This document shows positions 25,873-34,733 of a stretch of 64,000 bases of DNA, piece by piece (the first letter of the stretch is position 1; each line of letters begins with the position of its first letter). Source of the stretch: JANSYA01 sp965243385 (GTDB taxonomy: Bacteria > Spirochaetota > Leptospiria > Leptospirales > Leptonemataceae). Under the pieces are notes generated by a model that saw only the letters and a program-made list of their open reading frames with translations, made no database searches and was not told the DNA's origin. Position numbers and translations under genes: made by a program. The stretch covers positions 3,720,001 to 3,784,000 of the forward strand of contig CBDEUV010000002.1 in NCBI GenBank assembly GCA_965243385.1, in the 5' to 3' direction.

Positions 25873-26826
25873 CGCCGGCTTCGCGGCGGAGCGCAACGGT
25901 AACTCGACGGTAAAGCGGCTGCCTTCGCCGACGACGCTGCTGACCCGGATTTCGCCGTCGTGCGCTTCGACGATTCGTTTCACGATCGAAAGACCCAGGC
26001 CCGTGCTCTTTTCGCCGCCGGTCGGCCGATTCGTGGTTCGATGAAACGGCCGAAAGATTTTTGACAGATCCGCTTCCGGAATGCCGAGGCCCTGGTCGGC
26101 GACGCTGACCAGCGCTCGATCGGACTCCGGGTTCGTCGCGAGCGTCGCGTGGACTTCCGTATTGGGTGGGGAGTACTTGATCGCGTTGCCAATCAGATTC
26201 TGGAAGACCTGACTCAAACGCGCCGCGTCTCCGAAATAAGCGCCGAGTTTCTCGGCCGCGGATGCGGCGTCTTCGGAGAAGCGTAGCGCGATATTCTTTT
26301 TGTCGGCGACCAGCCGATTCGTTTGAATTGCATCGCGCAACAGCGCGGATAGATCGAAGTTTTCCGGGTTCAGCGTCAGCGATCCGGATTCGGTCTGCGA
26401 AAGCGTGAGCAGATCGTCGAGCAGGGCCAGCAGTCCTTCGCCCTGCTTGCGGATCTTTTCCAGATATTTCAGCTGGTCTTCGGAGAAGCTGTCGTCTTCC
26501 AGCAGGATCTGGCTGAAACCCATCATAATCCCGACCGGGGTTCGAATGTCGTGGGCGGCCATGCCCATGAGGTGATTCTTGAAGTCCGTGATCTCCATCA
26601 GCTCGCGATGGCTGGTGTCCGACATCTCGGTGAGTCGCCGACTGAGCTGCAGCAGACGTTCGTACTGCCGCCGCATTTGTTTCAGCCCCGCGCGCAATTC
26701 CTCAGGCGCGGCGTCGCTGCGATTTAAGATTGCGGCCGCATCGTCGAGAGCGGCCTGTTCGCGCGCGAAGATATCTTCCGCTTCGCGGCTTTCGTGCGAT
26801 TCGCTCTGGCTGCGGGCGTCCGTCAT
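25867..26826 (-). CDS. Soluble histidine kinase in the Sia-type cluster
   Basis: A 319-residue cytoplasmic kinase with no membrane segment and no recognised sensor domain. Residues about 15-85 are a long helix or coiled coil, followed by HisKA (MAAHDIRTPVG, His92) and HATPase with N box NLIGNAIKYS, G1 DQGLGIP and G2 KSTGLGLSIV. It starts one base after the stop of the SiaC-like gene, so it is translated with it. In Pseudomonas the corresponding place is held by the diguanylate cyclase SiaD, whose activity depends on SiaC; here a histidine kinase may be the SiaC-controlled output. No receiver or response regulator is next to it. Confidence 0.88.
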   Translation of the reverse strand: MTDARSQSESHESREAEDIFAREQAALDDAAAILNRSDAAPEELRAGLKQMRRQYERLLQLSRRLTEMSDTSHRELMEITDFKNHLMGMAAHDIRTPVGIMMGFSQILLEDDSFSEDQLKYLEKIRKQGEGLLALLDDLLTLSQTESGSLTLNPENFDLSALLRDAIQTNRLVADKKNIALRFSEDAASAAEKLGAYFGDAARLSQVFQNLIGNAIKYSPPNTEVHATLATNPESDRALVSVADQGLGIPEADLSKIFRPFHRTTNRPTGGEKSTGLGLSIVKRIVEAHDGEIRVSSVVGEGSRFTVELPLRSAAKPAN

Positions 26827-26827
26827 C

Positions 26828-27214
26828 TTATTTCAGGTCCGGCGCGAGAGTGATCGGCAGTTCTTCGAAGGCTTCGCGAAAGTCTTCGCCGGCCTGGAGT
26901 AAAGCGCTGCGCTCGGCGGGGTAGTGCCAGATCACTTTCACGCTGCCGGGTTTGCGTTCGTGGGCGCGTTCCAGCGCGTCCAGCCAGTCGAAGACGACTT
27001 TGGTGGTGCTGCTGTTTAAGGCGTTGAAGCCAAGATGCAGCTCGCTTGTGTCTTCGGTCGTTTCCAGAAATTCTTCCAGCCACGCCGTGACCGGCTTATA
27101 GAATTGAAATACGTTTTGCGGATATGATTTGCCGGTTACAGACAGCCGTCCTTCCCGCGCCAGGAAGTCGATTGCGGGAGTGTCTGCCGTCGCTTCGATG
27201 CGTAAGTCCTTCAT
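26828..27214 (-). CDS. siaC: SiaC-like phosphoprotein (DUF1987)
   Basis: A 128-residue protein with the DUF1987/SiaC pattern: RIEATADTPAIDFLAREGRLSVTG-like start, then YPQNVFQFYKPVTAWLEEF, then LGFNALNSSTTKVVFDWL. In Pseudomonas aeruginosa SiaC is phosphorylated by SiaB and dephosphorylated by SiaA at a Thr in the matching segment; Ser68, Ser69, Thr70 or Thr71 are the candidates here. The unphosphorylated protein binds and activates SiaD there. It is 7 bases after the SiaB-like gene and one base before the histidine kinase gene. Confidence 0.85.
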   Translation of the reverse strand: MKDLRIEATADTPAIDFLAREGRLSVTGKSYPQNVFQFYKPVTAWLEEFLETTEDTSELHLGFNALNSSTTKVVFDWLDALERAHERKPGSVKVIWHYPAERSALLQAGEDFREAFEELPITLAPDLK

Positions 27215-27221
27215 AGATCGA

Positions 27222-27770
27222 TTAAACCTGTACCGTCAGAATATAATAGTATCGCGTCGCGTCATCCGTGAAAGCTCGGCCGCTTACGCGCAGGGGCGAG
27301 CGCGATTTGCGCGCCATCTGCAATAACCCCAGACGACTGCTGCCGTCGGAACGCATGCGACCCTGTTTGCCCGTGGCGTGGAAGCGACCCGTGAGTTGTT
27401 CGGGCGTCATCCCGTTCAGCTCTTCCACGAATTGTTCCAGCTCGCGAAAGCGCGGCTTCGAAACGAAATTCCCCGTGCTGACTTCGAAACCCTGGTCACC
27501 GTCGCGCAGCACCAGACACATGCCCGCGGCGGGCCCGCCGGCCCCGGGGTCGCCGTGGTGCAGAACGTTTTGCACCTGTTCGACTAATACCTCGTGAACC
27601 GCGTGCGCGCGATCCTCGGATACGTTCAGAGCGGCCAGGCGATTGCTCAGGGATTCGGAAAGCGATACGAGAATCCTCTGGTCCAGCAGGCCGCTGAACG
27701 CGAGCACGACCCGGGGATCGCTGAGCACTTGCGTCGGGTCGCGACTGAAATCTTCGGAAGGATTGCTCAT
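27222..27770 (-). CDS. siaB: SiaB-family protein kinase
   Basis: A 182-residue GHKL-type kinase-like protein matching the SiaB family, which phosphorylates SiaC on a threonine. ATG 27770 (MSNPSEDFS) is chosen; the frame extends to 27833 with an Arg-rich stretch. An N-box-like helix is VHEVLVEQVQNVLHHGDP, and the C-terminal SSRLGLLQMARKSRSPL resembles the G-box end of the fold. It lies 59 bases after the SiaA-like phosphatase gene and 7 before the SiaC-like gene. The kinase versus phosphatase pairing with its neighbours is inferred from the Pseudomonas module. Confidence 0.82.
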   Translation of the reverse strand: MSNPSEDFSRDPTQVLSDPRVVLAFSGLLDQRILVSLSESLSNRLAALNVSEDRAHAVHEVLVEQVQNVLHHGDPGAGGPAAGMCLVLRDGDQGFEVSTGNFVSKPRFRELEQFVEELNGMTPEQLTGRFHATGKQGRMRSDGSSRLGLLQMARKSRSPLRVSGRAFTDDATRYYYILTVQV

Positions 27771-27829
27771 AAATATGCGAATAGCGGACCACGGGCGACG
27801 TCGCATTTCCGCACGACGCCGGAAGCGCG

Positions 27830-29947
27830 TCAAGACATGTAGCGCAAGGCGAACCAGGTGATGTCGTCGGGGTAGGGGCGACCCTGACTGAATTTTAGCA
27901 GATCGGCGGCCAGGCGCCGGCTGAACTCCGCGCAGTCGGGCGCATCGGAGGCGTATTCGCAGAGAGCCGCGACCATGCGCTCTTCGCCGTACATTTCTTC
28001 ATCGGCGTTTTGTACGTCAGTGATACCGTCCGTACTGCAAAATAAAAAATCGCCGGGCTCCAACTGCAGGCTTTCGAATTTTCCCGTGATCTTGCGTTTC
28101 ATGCCGGCCGCCAGGTTGTTGCGTTTCAGTTCCATGCGCTCTGAAGCTCGCAGCAATTGAATCGGCGGATGGCCGGCGACGACGTAGTCGAGCTGACCGG
28201 TACGCGAATCGTAAATAAACAGAACGTATGGCACGAGTACGGTAGTGGGCACCTGCGCGTGAAAAACGTGATTCAGCGCTTCGACGATCCGGTCCAGCTC
28301 GGGCGTGCGCGCCACGATCTCGCGAAACGACACCCGCAAGAGGCTGATGAATAAGGCCGCCTGGACGCCGTGGCCCATCATATCGGCGAGCAGGATCATA
28401 TGCCGGTCTTCGTCCAGCTGGATGAAATCGTAGAAATCGCCCCCCACGGCGATGTAGGGAATATAGCTGAGGTGAAAATCCGCGTCCGGCAGTTCGGGGA
28501 TCGCGTCCGGCAGAAACTGTTCCTGGTATTCGGCGGCGAATTCGATTTCGCGATCGAACGAAAGCTTCCGGTCGGTTACGTCGCGCAAAACCGCCAGAAA
28601 GCCGCCGGGAAAATGTCGACCCGCCGGTGAAGCTTGCACAGCGATTTCCAGATAGCGCCGGCCGAGCTCCGGGGTCTCGATTTCCGTCTCGATAAAATGC
28701 GGTCCGGGATCTTCGGCGGGGATCCCCCGCTGCTCAAGCTGGGCGTTCAGAAAAGCGCCGGGCTCAGCGCCCAGCAAGGCCGTCGTGCGTTCGTTAACCA
28801 GGATCGGCGTGAAGTTACGATCTGTGGTTAAAATGGCTTCGCTGATATTGCCCAGAATGGCTTTCAGGCGTCCTTCCTGTACGATGACCCGCTCGACGTT
28901 GATCGCATGATAACGACTGAGCCGGCCGCGCATCCGATTGAGCATCTTCATGATATCGCGGCGTTCATCGTTGCCGCGATTCCACAGCAGCGGTTCGTAA
29001 CGGTGTTCGGCCATCCTTTCCATCAAGGCCTGGATCTTGCGCAGCGGGCGAATTTGATCGCGGGCCAGAAAACCGGAGAAGATAAACAGAACGATCGCCA
29101 CCCCCGCCAGGATCAGCGCCTGCTGTCGAACCGTATCGTACACCGGGGCCATGGCCGCGTCGTAGGGTCGCGTGAGAATGCCGATCAACGGCAGGCCTTC
29201 GAAGCGGGAACAGAGTACGAGATGCCGCTCGCCGTTTACGCTAATGACGCGCAGTCCGTCGTACAGACCGTCCTGAAATTCATTTTGTAGAGCCGCGCTC
29301 CAGGGTCGCGGTACGCGAAAATCGTCTTCAATGCGGCTGGATAGCACGGGCTGTAGCGCGCCGTCGGTTAAGAGCAGCGTTTCTTCCGGGTATACGTTCG
29401 TATTGGCCAGCGCTTCGTCTTCGAGAAAGCTCGCGTCGAATAAATACAGGTCCCAGCGCCCCGTGCGACGCCCGTCGACTTCTTCGCGCAGCGCGAAGAA
29501 TAGTCGCAAAGGTCCCGCGCCCGTCGCCGCCGACTCATGAAAAAAATACATGAGGCTGCGATGATCGGGGGGGATTTCGCGGGCGGCGGCGCGCAGATCG
29601 TCGGGCAGGCGATTGCTCCCCAGAATCTCCGGCAAGCGCGGCCCGGCCGATGAATCTTCGCGGGCCAGGGTTTGCAGTCTGGCGAGCAGCGCCGGATTGT
29701 CCGCCCTTAAATGGGCGCGGTCTTTGAGCGCGTTCTCCAGGTCGACGGCGATCAGGCGAATGCGTACCAGAAAGGATTCGAACACCAGGCGTTCGGTGGC
29801 GCGACGCTGGCTGTCGATAAAAAACGCGCCGGTCAGCGCGAAGGGAATAATGAATATCAACAGCAGCTTAAAAAAGGTTTTCGCCTTCAGCGAAAAACGC
29901 ACGCTGCGCAGCGGATACAGCAGTCGTCGCTTGCGCATGCGATTCAC
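27830..29947 (-). CDS. siaA: SiaA-like membrane receptor with PP2C/SpoIIE phosphatase
   Basis: A 705-residue receptor: membrane segment at about 20-42, extracytoplasmic sensor of Cache type to about 283, second membrane segment (LILAGVAIVLFIFSGFLA), HAMP (IRPLRKIQALMERM), a PAS-like region (ILGNISEAILTTDRNF) and a PP2C domain from about 470. The phosphatase motifs GGDFYDFI, LADMMGHGVQAAL, CSTDGITDVQN and PDDITWFAL are complete. GTG 29947 is preceded by GGGGAGG at 6 bases; ATG 29938 is nine bases later. Pseudomonas SiaA has the same sensor-HAMP-PP2C plan without the PAS. It is the head of the Sia-type genes and 76 bases after the OmpL47-type gene. Confidence 0.9.
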   Translation of the reverse strand: MNRMRKRRLLYPLRSVRFSLKAKTFFKLLLIFIIPFALTGAFFIDSQRRATERLVFESFLVRIRLIAVDLENALKDRAHLRADNPALLARLQTLAREDSSAGPRLPEILGSNRLPDDLRAAAREIPPDHRSLMYFFHESAATGAGPLRLFFALREEVDGRRTGRWDLYLFDASFLEDEALANTNVYPEETLLLTDGALQPVLSSRIEDDFRVPRPWSAALQNEFQDGLYDGLRVISVNGERHLVLCSRFEGLPLIGILTRPYDAAMAPVYDTVRQQALILAGVAIVLFIFSGFLARDQIRPLRKIQALMERMAEHRYEPLLWNRGNDERRDIMKMLNRMRGRLSRYHAINVERVIVQEGRLKAILGNISEAILTTDRNFTPILVNERTTALLGAEPGAFLNAQLEQRGIPAEDPGPHFIETEIETPELGRRYLEIAVQASPAGRHFPGGFLAVLRDVTDRKLSFDREIEFAAEYQEQFLPDAIPELPDADFHLSYIPYIAVGGDFYDFIQLDEDRHMILLADMMGHGVQAALFISLLRVSFREIVARTPELDRIVEALNHVFHAQVPTTVLVPYVLFIYDSRTGQLDYVVAGHPPIQLLRASERMELKRNNLAAGMKRKITGKFESLQLEPGDFLFCSTDGITDVQNADEEMYGEERMVAALCEYASDAPDCAEFSRRLAADLLKFSQGRPYPDDITWFALRYMS

Positions 29948-30023
29948 AGGCGGCCTCCCCTGCCTGAGATCATGGCGTAGTCGTCGCCGCTGTTTTTACG
30001 AACGGCGCGCCGATCCCGGCGCA

Positions 30024-31025
30024 TCAGGCGTCGTCGACCGCCGCGAAATCCGACTGGCGAATAAAGAGCGTGCGCGTCGCTTCTCGATTTTTCAATCGGT
30101 CCACGGCGTAAAACTCGATGGCGAAAGTCGCGTTCGTTTCGCCGGCCAGAACGTCTTCGCTTAAAGAAATCGGTCCCGTATAGTCTTTGAATACTCCGCG
30201 GCCTTCGCCGCTCCGATAAATGCGATAGCGAATGGCCGCCACCCCCGAGCCGGCGTCGCTTGCTTCGAAGCTCACGCTGTTTTGGGGGCCGGTGAAGATC
30301 TGGCCGTTGTTTTCTACTAACGCGGTGCCGAAATTCATTTGCGTAACGGGCGGATGGCGGTCGACCAGGAAGCGCGCCTGGCGCATGGCCTCTCGATTGC
30401 CGACTTCGTCGACCGCGTAATAACGCAGGACGTAGGGCCCATCCTCTTCGAAGTGAATGCGTCCGGCGTACTTCTGAAACGGCGAATCGTTGATGCTGAA
30501 GAAGATGGTGGCGTCGCCGGAATCGTCGACTGCGCTCAGCGTAATCGAATCGCCGGTGAAATATCGTTCGGTTTCTCCGTCGGAGCGTTTGACCGTGCGA
30601 AAGATCTCCTGCTTTTCTTTGCGATTTACGAACACCGGCACCGGAAAGACCGGGCTCCACTCGCCGGGAATATCGTGAGCGCCGATGGCCCGGGTGCGAA
30701 AGAAACGCAGCTCCGGCGTCGGCGTTTTCAAAAAGGGCGGCTCGTCGAAACGTTCGTTCAATACAGGTTTCGGGAGCGACTGAGCGGAATCCAGGACCGC
30801 TTCGGAGAACCACTCGATTTCGTAGTAGCGCGCGTTCGGGACCGGCGGAAAGTCCAGGCGAAACTGCTTCGATGCAGGCGCCTCTTGAGCAAGCGGCGCG
30901 GGAGCGAAGGTCGGAAACAACGCCATCAGTGCAAAGAAAGCGAGTGTCGTCAGCGAGAGAGCGCGAACCGGAAACGGCGCGCGGCGGGTTTCAGTCGGAA
31001 GAATTCGGATTGAGCCGGGAATCAT
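30024..31025 (-). CDS. Exported OmpL47-type beta-strand protein
   Basis: A 333-residue exported protein with a signal segment (LSLTTLAFFALMALFPTFAPAPLAQ). It carries two repeats of the Leptospira OmpL47 type, ending YYAVDEVGNRE (near 200) and FYAVDRLKNRE (near 310), each preceded by Ser/Thr-rich strands. In Leptospira this domain occurs on outer-membrane or surface proteins. Its ATG shares four bases with the LysM-FecR stop (ATGA), so the two are made together. Surface exposure here is an inference. Confidence 0.75.
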   Translation of the reverse strand: MIPGSIRILPTETRRAPFPVRALSLTTLAFFALMALFPTFAPAPLAQEAPASKQFRLDFPPVPNARYYEIEWFSEAVLDSAQSLPKPVLNERFDEPPFLKTPTPELRFFRTRAIGAHDIPGEWSPVFPVPVFVNRKEKQEIFRTVKRSDGETERYFTGDSITLSAVDDSGDATIFFSINDSPFQKYAGRIHFEEDGPYVLRYYAVDEVGNREAMRQARFLVDRHPPVTQMNFGTALVENNGQIFTGPQNSVSFEASDAGSGVAAIRYRIYRSGEGRGVFKDYTGPISLSEDVLAGETNATFAIEFYAVDRLKNREATRTLFIRQSDFAAVDDA

Positions 31026-31801
31026 TCGTTTACGTCGATGCGGGGCGCCGTCGGCAGCAGAAAGGGTTCGGACGGCGGCTGTCCTTTTTTGACAAAGGTT
31101 CCGTAGCCCGCGGGAACCTCAACGGTTTTCCCCTGGGCCGAAACGCCTACCAGACCTTCGTAGCAGCCGACCGTGGTATTCTCGGCCTCGTCCACAGTCG
31201 TCACCAGCTCCGTGCCGCGCACCGAGGCGACCGCGGCCGGCGTCTGAATCGAGAGCCCCGGGAATTTTGCGCCCTTCTGTCTGCGATACGAAGTATGCAG
31301 CCGACCTTTTTGTAATAAAACGCGGGTCGAGGACTGTTCTTCGATCAGTTTGTTGTCGAGCACGATAATGGTATTTTTGCCGAGCGTCAAAAGACCGTTT
31401 TTGACTTCCAGGCGCAGGATGCCGGCTTCCCTGGTGCGGACCCGGTCTTTGCTGAAGAGATTCAGGTCGAGCCGGGTCGGGCTCCAGGCGGCTCCCGAGG
31501 CCGTAAAGTATTCCGCGACGATCCGCGTATAGTTGACCCGGGCGATGGGCCGCCGGGCGAGGAAATCCGGGATCTTTAGCTTCATGCCGGGAAAGATTAG
31601 ATCCGGCTTCGGAACATTATTGTATTTCAGGAGTTCGCGCCAGCGTTTGGGATCGTCGAGATGTTTCTTGGCGATGACCGAGAGCGTTTCGCCTTTCGCC
31701 ACCGTTATTTCGGTGAAGTCTTTTTGGGCGCCGAGCGGGAGGGCGAGACCCACCGCGAAAATCATAAATACAATAATGGCTGCCTTTCGAAATACGATCA
31801 T
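31022..31801 (-). CDS. Periplasmic LysM-FecR domain protein
   Basis: A 259-residue exported protein: signal peptide (IIVFMIFAVGLALPLGA), LysM module at about 30-80 (VAKGETLSVIAKKHLDDPKRW, ending IFPGMKLKIP) that should bind peptidoglycan, and a FecR-like domain at about 110-245 (QTPAAVASVRGTELVTTVDE, a typical FecR core). FecR domains elsewhere link surface receptors to sigma factors; no anti-sigma or sigma gene is adjacent here. ATG 31801 is chosen because the signal starts there; the frame is open to 32104 but that part is antisense to the endonuclease gene. The partner is the OmpL47-type protein. Confidence 0.83.
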   Translation of the reverse strand: MIVFRKAAIIVFMIFAVGLALPLGAQKDFTEITVAKGETLSVIAKKHLDDPKRWRELLKYNNVPKPDLIFPGMKLKIPDFLARRPIARVNYTRIVAEYFTASGAAWSPTRLDLNLFSKDRVRTREAGILRLEVKNGLLTLGKNTIIVLDNKLIEEQSSTRVLLQKGRLHTSYRRQKGAKFPGLSIQTPAAVASVRGTELVTTVDEAENTTVGCYEGLVGVSAQGKTVEVPAGYGTFVKKGQPPSEPFLLPTAPRIDVNE

Positions 31802-31935
31802 ACAGGGAGCATCGTATATTATTGATGAAAACGCAACGGAAATCGCCGCAAAAAACAGGAAAGCTCCGATATTTACGTGAAATTTTTGCGAGCAAGGCTT
31901 CAATGCTTTCACACCCGGGAGCCGATCTGGGTAGT

Positions 31936-32778
31936 ATGATCGCCCGGAGCCGCCGCTGGTCGCGAATTCTGATACTGCTCGTCTTTGGTCGGGCGCTCTT
32001 CGAGCCCGCGTTCTCCGGAGGAGCAGGCGAATTTCTGCGATCGCATTTCCCCGGCGCCGGCTCGGGATTCCAGACGTCGATGCATGCCCGCGAAAAGCCG
32101 GCAATGCCTCGCGACTTCCGGCAGGCCAAACGTATGATGCGCGTGATCTATGCGGGCCTTGAGATTTCGTTTTATTGCGGCTGCCGCTATGAGCCCGGCC
32201 CCGGCGGAGCGAAAGTCCAGGCCGAATCCTGCGGCTATCGTCCGGCCCGTGACGATCGACGGGCCCGGCGCATTGAATGGGAGCACGTCGTACCCGCGGC
32301 CTGGACCGGGCGCTATCGCGAGTGCTGGCAGCGTCCTGCCGCCTGCAAGCGCGCGAACGGCAGTGATCGACCGCGGCGGGCGTGTTGCCGGCGCATCGAC
32401 CCGGAGTTTCGCGCTCTGGAAGGGGACCCGCACAATCTTGTACCGGCGGTCGGAGAACTCAACGCCCGCCGTTCAGACTCGGGCTTTGGAATCGTATCCG
32501 GCGAGTCGCGCGCCTTCGGCGCTTGCGATTTTGAAATCGCGCGGACTGCAAAGGGCCGCGGGCGGGTTGAACCGCGCGCGGAAATTCGAGGGGACATCGC
32601 GCGCATTCATTTCTATATGATCGATCGTTACGGAATCCCAATCGAATCAGACTATTTGAAGATGTTGCAGGCCTGGGCGCGCGAAGATCCGGTCAGTCCT
32701 TTCGAACGTCTGCGCAACGATCGCATTTTTGCGAAAACCGGCGTCAGCAATCCCTATGTGACCGGCGAACTCGACTGA
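31936..32778 (+). CDS. Endonuclease I family secreted nuclease
   Basis: A 280-residue nuclease with an N-terminal signal or membrane segment (RILILLVFGRALFEPAFS). The EndA/endonuclease I signature is present: YCGCRY, RRIEWEHVVPAAW (catalytic His of the beta-beta-alpha metal site), EGDPHNLVPAVGELN and RGDIARIHFYM. Several Cys could form disulfides in the periplasm (CGC, CRR). ATG 31936 is chosen over the earlier starts at 31822 because the signal begins there. It degrades DNA or RNA outside the cytoplasm. It stands divergent from the LysM-FecR gene. Confidence 0.88.
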   Translation: MIARSRRWSRILILLVFGRALFEPAFSGGAGEFLRSHFPGAGSGFQTSMHAREKPAMPRDFRQAKRMMRVIYAGLEISFYCGCRYEPGPGGAKVQAESCGYRPARDDRRARRIEWEHVVPAAWTGRYRECWQRPAACKRANGSDRPRRACCRRIDPEFRALEGDPHNLVPAVGELNARRSDSGFGIVSGESRAFGACDFEIARTAKGRGRVEPRAEIRGDIARIHFYMIDRYGIPIESDYLKMLQAWAREDPVSPFERLRNDRIFAKTGVSNPYVTGELD

Positions 32779-32828
32779 TTCGTCTAAAAAAAGAAGGCCG
32801 CGGACGTGGCGCTTGCTTTTGCTAAAGC

Positions 32829-33284
32829 ATGATCGAAACCACCGTGGAAGCCAGATTCCAGCGTAGCGTCGCCGATGTATTCGCATACGTCGCGAATATG
32901 GAAAACCTGGGAGAGTGGGGCGAAGGCATCACCGCGGTGAAGCAAATTCGGCCGGCCGACGGTGCGGCGCCCGGCTTGCCCGGAGTCGGCGCTGTCTATC
33001 GATGTAACATCGGGCCAACGGTGCCCGTCCTGGGTATGGCCGGCGACTATCGCATTGTGAGCCTGGAGCGCGATCAGTCGCTCGTGTGTCGTCTGGACTC
33101 GCCGATGCTCAGCTTCGAAGACACTTATACCTTCGAAGAGCGCGACGGCGGAACCTTGCTGCGGATTCGGGATCAACTGACTCCGCCCTTCTTTCTCGCG
33201 CTGGCCACCGGTCTGCTCGCCCCGCTGATTCGTCGCCAGCTGGAACAGGACTGCCGCAATCTGGAGCGCGAACTCAACTCCTGA
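32829..33284 (+). CDS. SRPBCC (START-like) family protein
   Basis: A 151-residue protein with the SRPBCC pattern: VEARFQRSVADVFAYVANMENLGEWGEG at the start, YRIVSLERDQSLVCRLDSP in the middle, and a long C-terminal helix (LIRRQLEQDCRNLERELNS). These proteins bind hydrophobic ligands; the ligand is unknown. It starts 50 bases after the endonuclease gene and is convergent with the LCAT-like gene. No enzyme partner is next to it. Confidence 0.8.
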   Translation: MIETTVEARFQRSVADVFAYVANMENLGEWGEGITAVKQIRPADGAAPGLPGVGAVYRCNIGPTVPVLGMAGDYRIVSLERDQSLVCRLDSPMLSFEDTYTFEERDGGTLLRIRDQLTPPFFLALATGLLAPLIRRQLEQDCRNLERELNS

Positions 33285-33336
33285 ACGATATTTGAGTCAC
33301 TGCCTGTATTCGACCCAGGACACGTTCAGGGCGCGT

Positions 33337-34584
33337 CTACGGCGCGTCCGCAAACAAAAAGCGCGCGACCCGATCCTGCATTTGCGGATCGTTTAGCAGA
33401 AAGGCGTGTGCGAATTGCGAAAGCGCGACCGAATGTCGGATCGGTTCCGGCGGAAGCATATCGCGAAAGAGCACGCCCCCGTCGCCGACCGCCGGCGTAC
33501 CTGCGAAATCCCAGCGCGCGACGCCGTCGCCGTTTGCGCCATTCCCTTTCATTGAGGCCGGAGACTTTCGCCGGATGTGCTGCATGGTATCATGCGCCTT
33601 GCTGCCGACGACCAGTACAGGCGGATATTGCGCGGCCGGCTTTCGGGGTTGCATCGCCGCCCGGAATTTTTTCGCCGTACGGAGAGCTTCTTGTAAGAAG
33701 GCCAAACGATCGTCCGCATTGCCGCGCCACTCCGCGCTGTCCGGCGCGAAAACGCCGAAACCGTTCGTGCGCCAGGTGTTCGCGTCGTAGAAATCCAGCT
33801 GAATGCGCTCGCCGCTTTCGTCGAGCACCACGTCCGTGTTTTCGAATCGCTGGCCGGAAGGATAAAAAGAGTACACGCTGGGATGACTGAAGAGGACTTC
33901 CGGTTTCAGGAGTTCCCCGTTGAGTCCGATCTGAATGCCCTTGTGCATATTCGGTAAATAGCCCACGCCCCCGCGAAATGGCACGCCCGCGAAGACCACG
34001 CGATCAAAAAGCTCCGGCCGCCGATTCAGCACCGTTAGCGTGATCATTCCGCCCATGCTGTGCGCCACCACCTGTAGCTTTTTGCCGCCGTAACGCTTCG
34101 AAAGGTCGTCGAGGAAGGCTTCGAATTTCGCCGAGCTTTCGTTATTGTCGCGGCGCCAGTCGTACGCGAAAATATGCAGCGGACGTTCGTCAATCGTCTG
34201 CGCGAAGTCGACCCAGGGGCCGTAGAAATCCTGTCCGAGTACTCCCGAGATCAAACTCACGTCCATGATGACGCCGGCCGGCCGCAGGTCGTCGCCGTTC
34301 TGCGCTCCGTTGTTCCATTGCAGCGGCAGGCTGAGATCGGGGGTGCTCAGAGCCAGACCCTGGGCCACGCCCACCCAGCGCTGCCGACCCTGCGAATCCT
34401 CCAACAGTGAGCCGTTCAGGCCCGGAATAAATACCAGCGGAAGCGCGGTTTCCGATTGTCGGCTCATCGCCGGGTCCGGATGCGCGGGTTGCGCGGTTCC
34501 GCACGCAGTGAGGGCGAGCAGGGCGAACAGGGCGCCAGGCAATCCGGCCAGGGGCCGCAGCGGGAATCGTTCAGGAAATCGCAT
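33337..34584 (-). CDS. LCAT-like alpha/beta hydrolase lipoprotein
   Basis: A 415-residue lipase/acyltransferase-type protein. The signal with lipobox LTAC (LPGALFALLALTACG) marks it as a lipoprotein. ATG 34584 is preceded by GGAGA; the open frame to 34650 has no such site. The oxyanion region is VFIPGLNGS, and the nucleophile elbow is VVAHSMGGM. The catalytic Asp and His lie in the C-terminal half (candidates VVGSKAHD and SQFAHAF). LCAT relatives act on phospholipids or sterol esters; the substrate here is unknown. The spirochaete context makes an outer-membrane or periplasmic-side location likely. Confidence 0.83.
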   Translation of the reverse strand: MRFPERFPLRPLAGLPGALFALLALTACGTAQPAHPDPAMSRQSETALPLVFIPGLNGSLLEDSQGRQRWVGVAQGLALSTPDLSLPLQWNNGAQNGDDLRPAGVIMDVSLISGVLGQDFYGPWVDFAQTIDERPLHIFAYDWRRDNNESSAKFEAFLDDLSKRYGGKKLQVVAHSMGGMITLTVLNRRPELFDRVVFAGVPFRGGVGYLPNMHKGIQIGLNGELLKPEVLFSHPSVYSFYPSGQRFENTDVVLDESGERIQLDFYDANTWRTNGFGVFAPDSAEWRGNADDRLAFLQEALRTAKKFRAAMQPRKPAAQYPPVLVVGSKAHDTMQHIRRKSPASMKGNGANGDGVARWDFAGTPAVGDGGVLFRDMLPPEPIRHSVALSQFAHAFLLNDPQMQDRVARFLFADAP

Positions 34585-34733
34585 GATCTCTCCATTGTCG
34601 TTTGAATGATCCGGTAAGCGGATGCGCGGCGGATCGCCGCTCGCGATCAAATAGCCGGGGCCGAGCGCGGGCGCACGCTAAAATTTTTGATAAATCGGTA
34701 TGACACCAGGAACGGCCCGTCCAATGTAGGTCG

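Noticed and set aside
31802..32104. N-terminal extension of the LysM-FecR protein
   Set aside because: The extra codons are the antisense of the endonuclease gene's first part; a clean signal peptide begins at ATG 31801.
33282..33334. Inverted repeat CCTGAACG/CGTTCAGG between convergent genes as a terminator
   Set aside because: The arms are only eight bases, 33 or more bases apart, and no T run follows in either direction.
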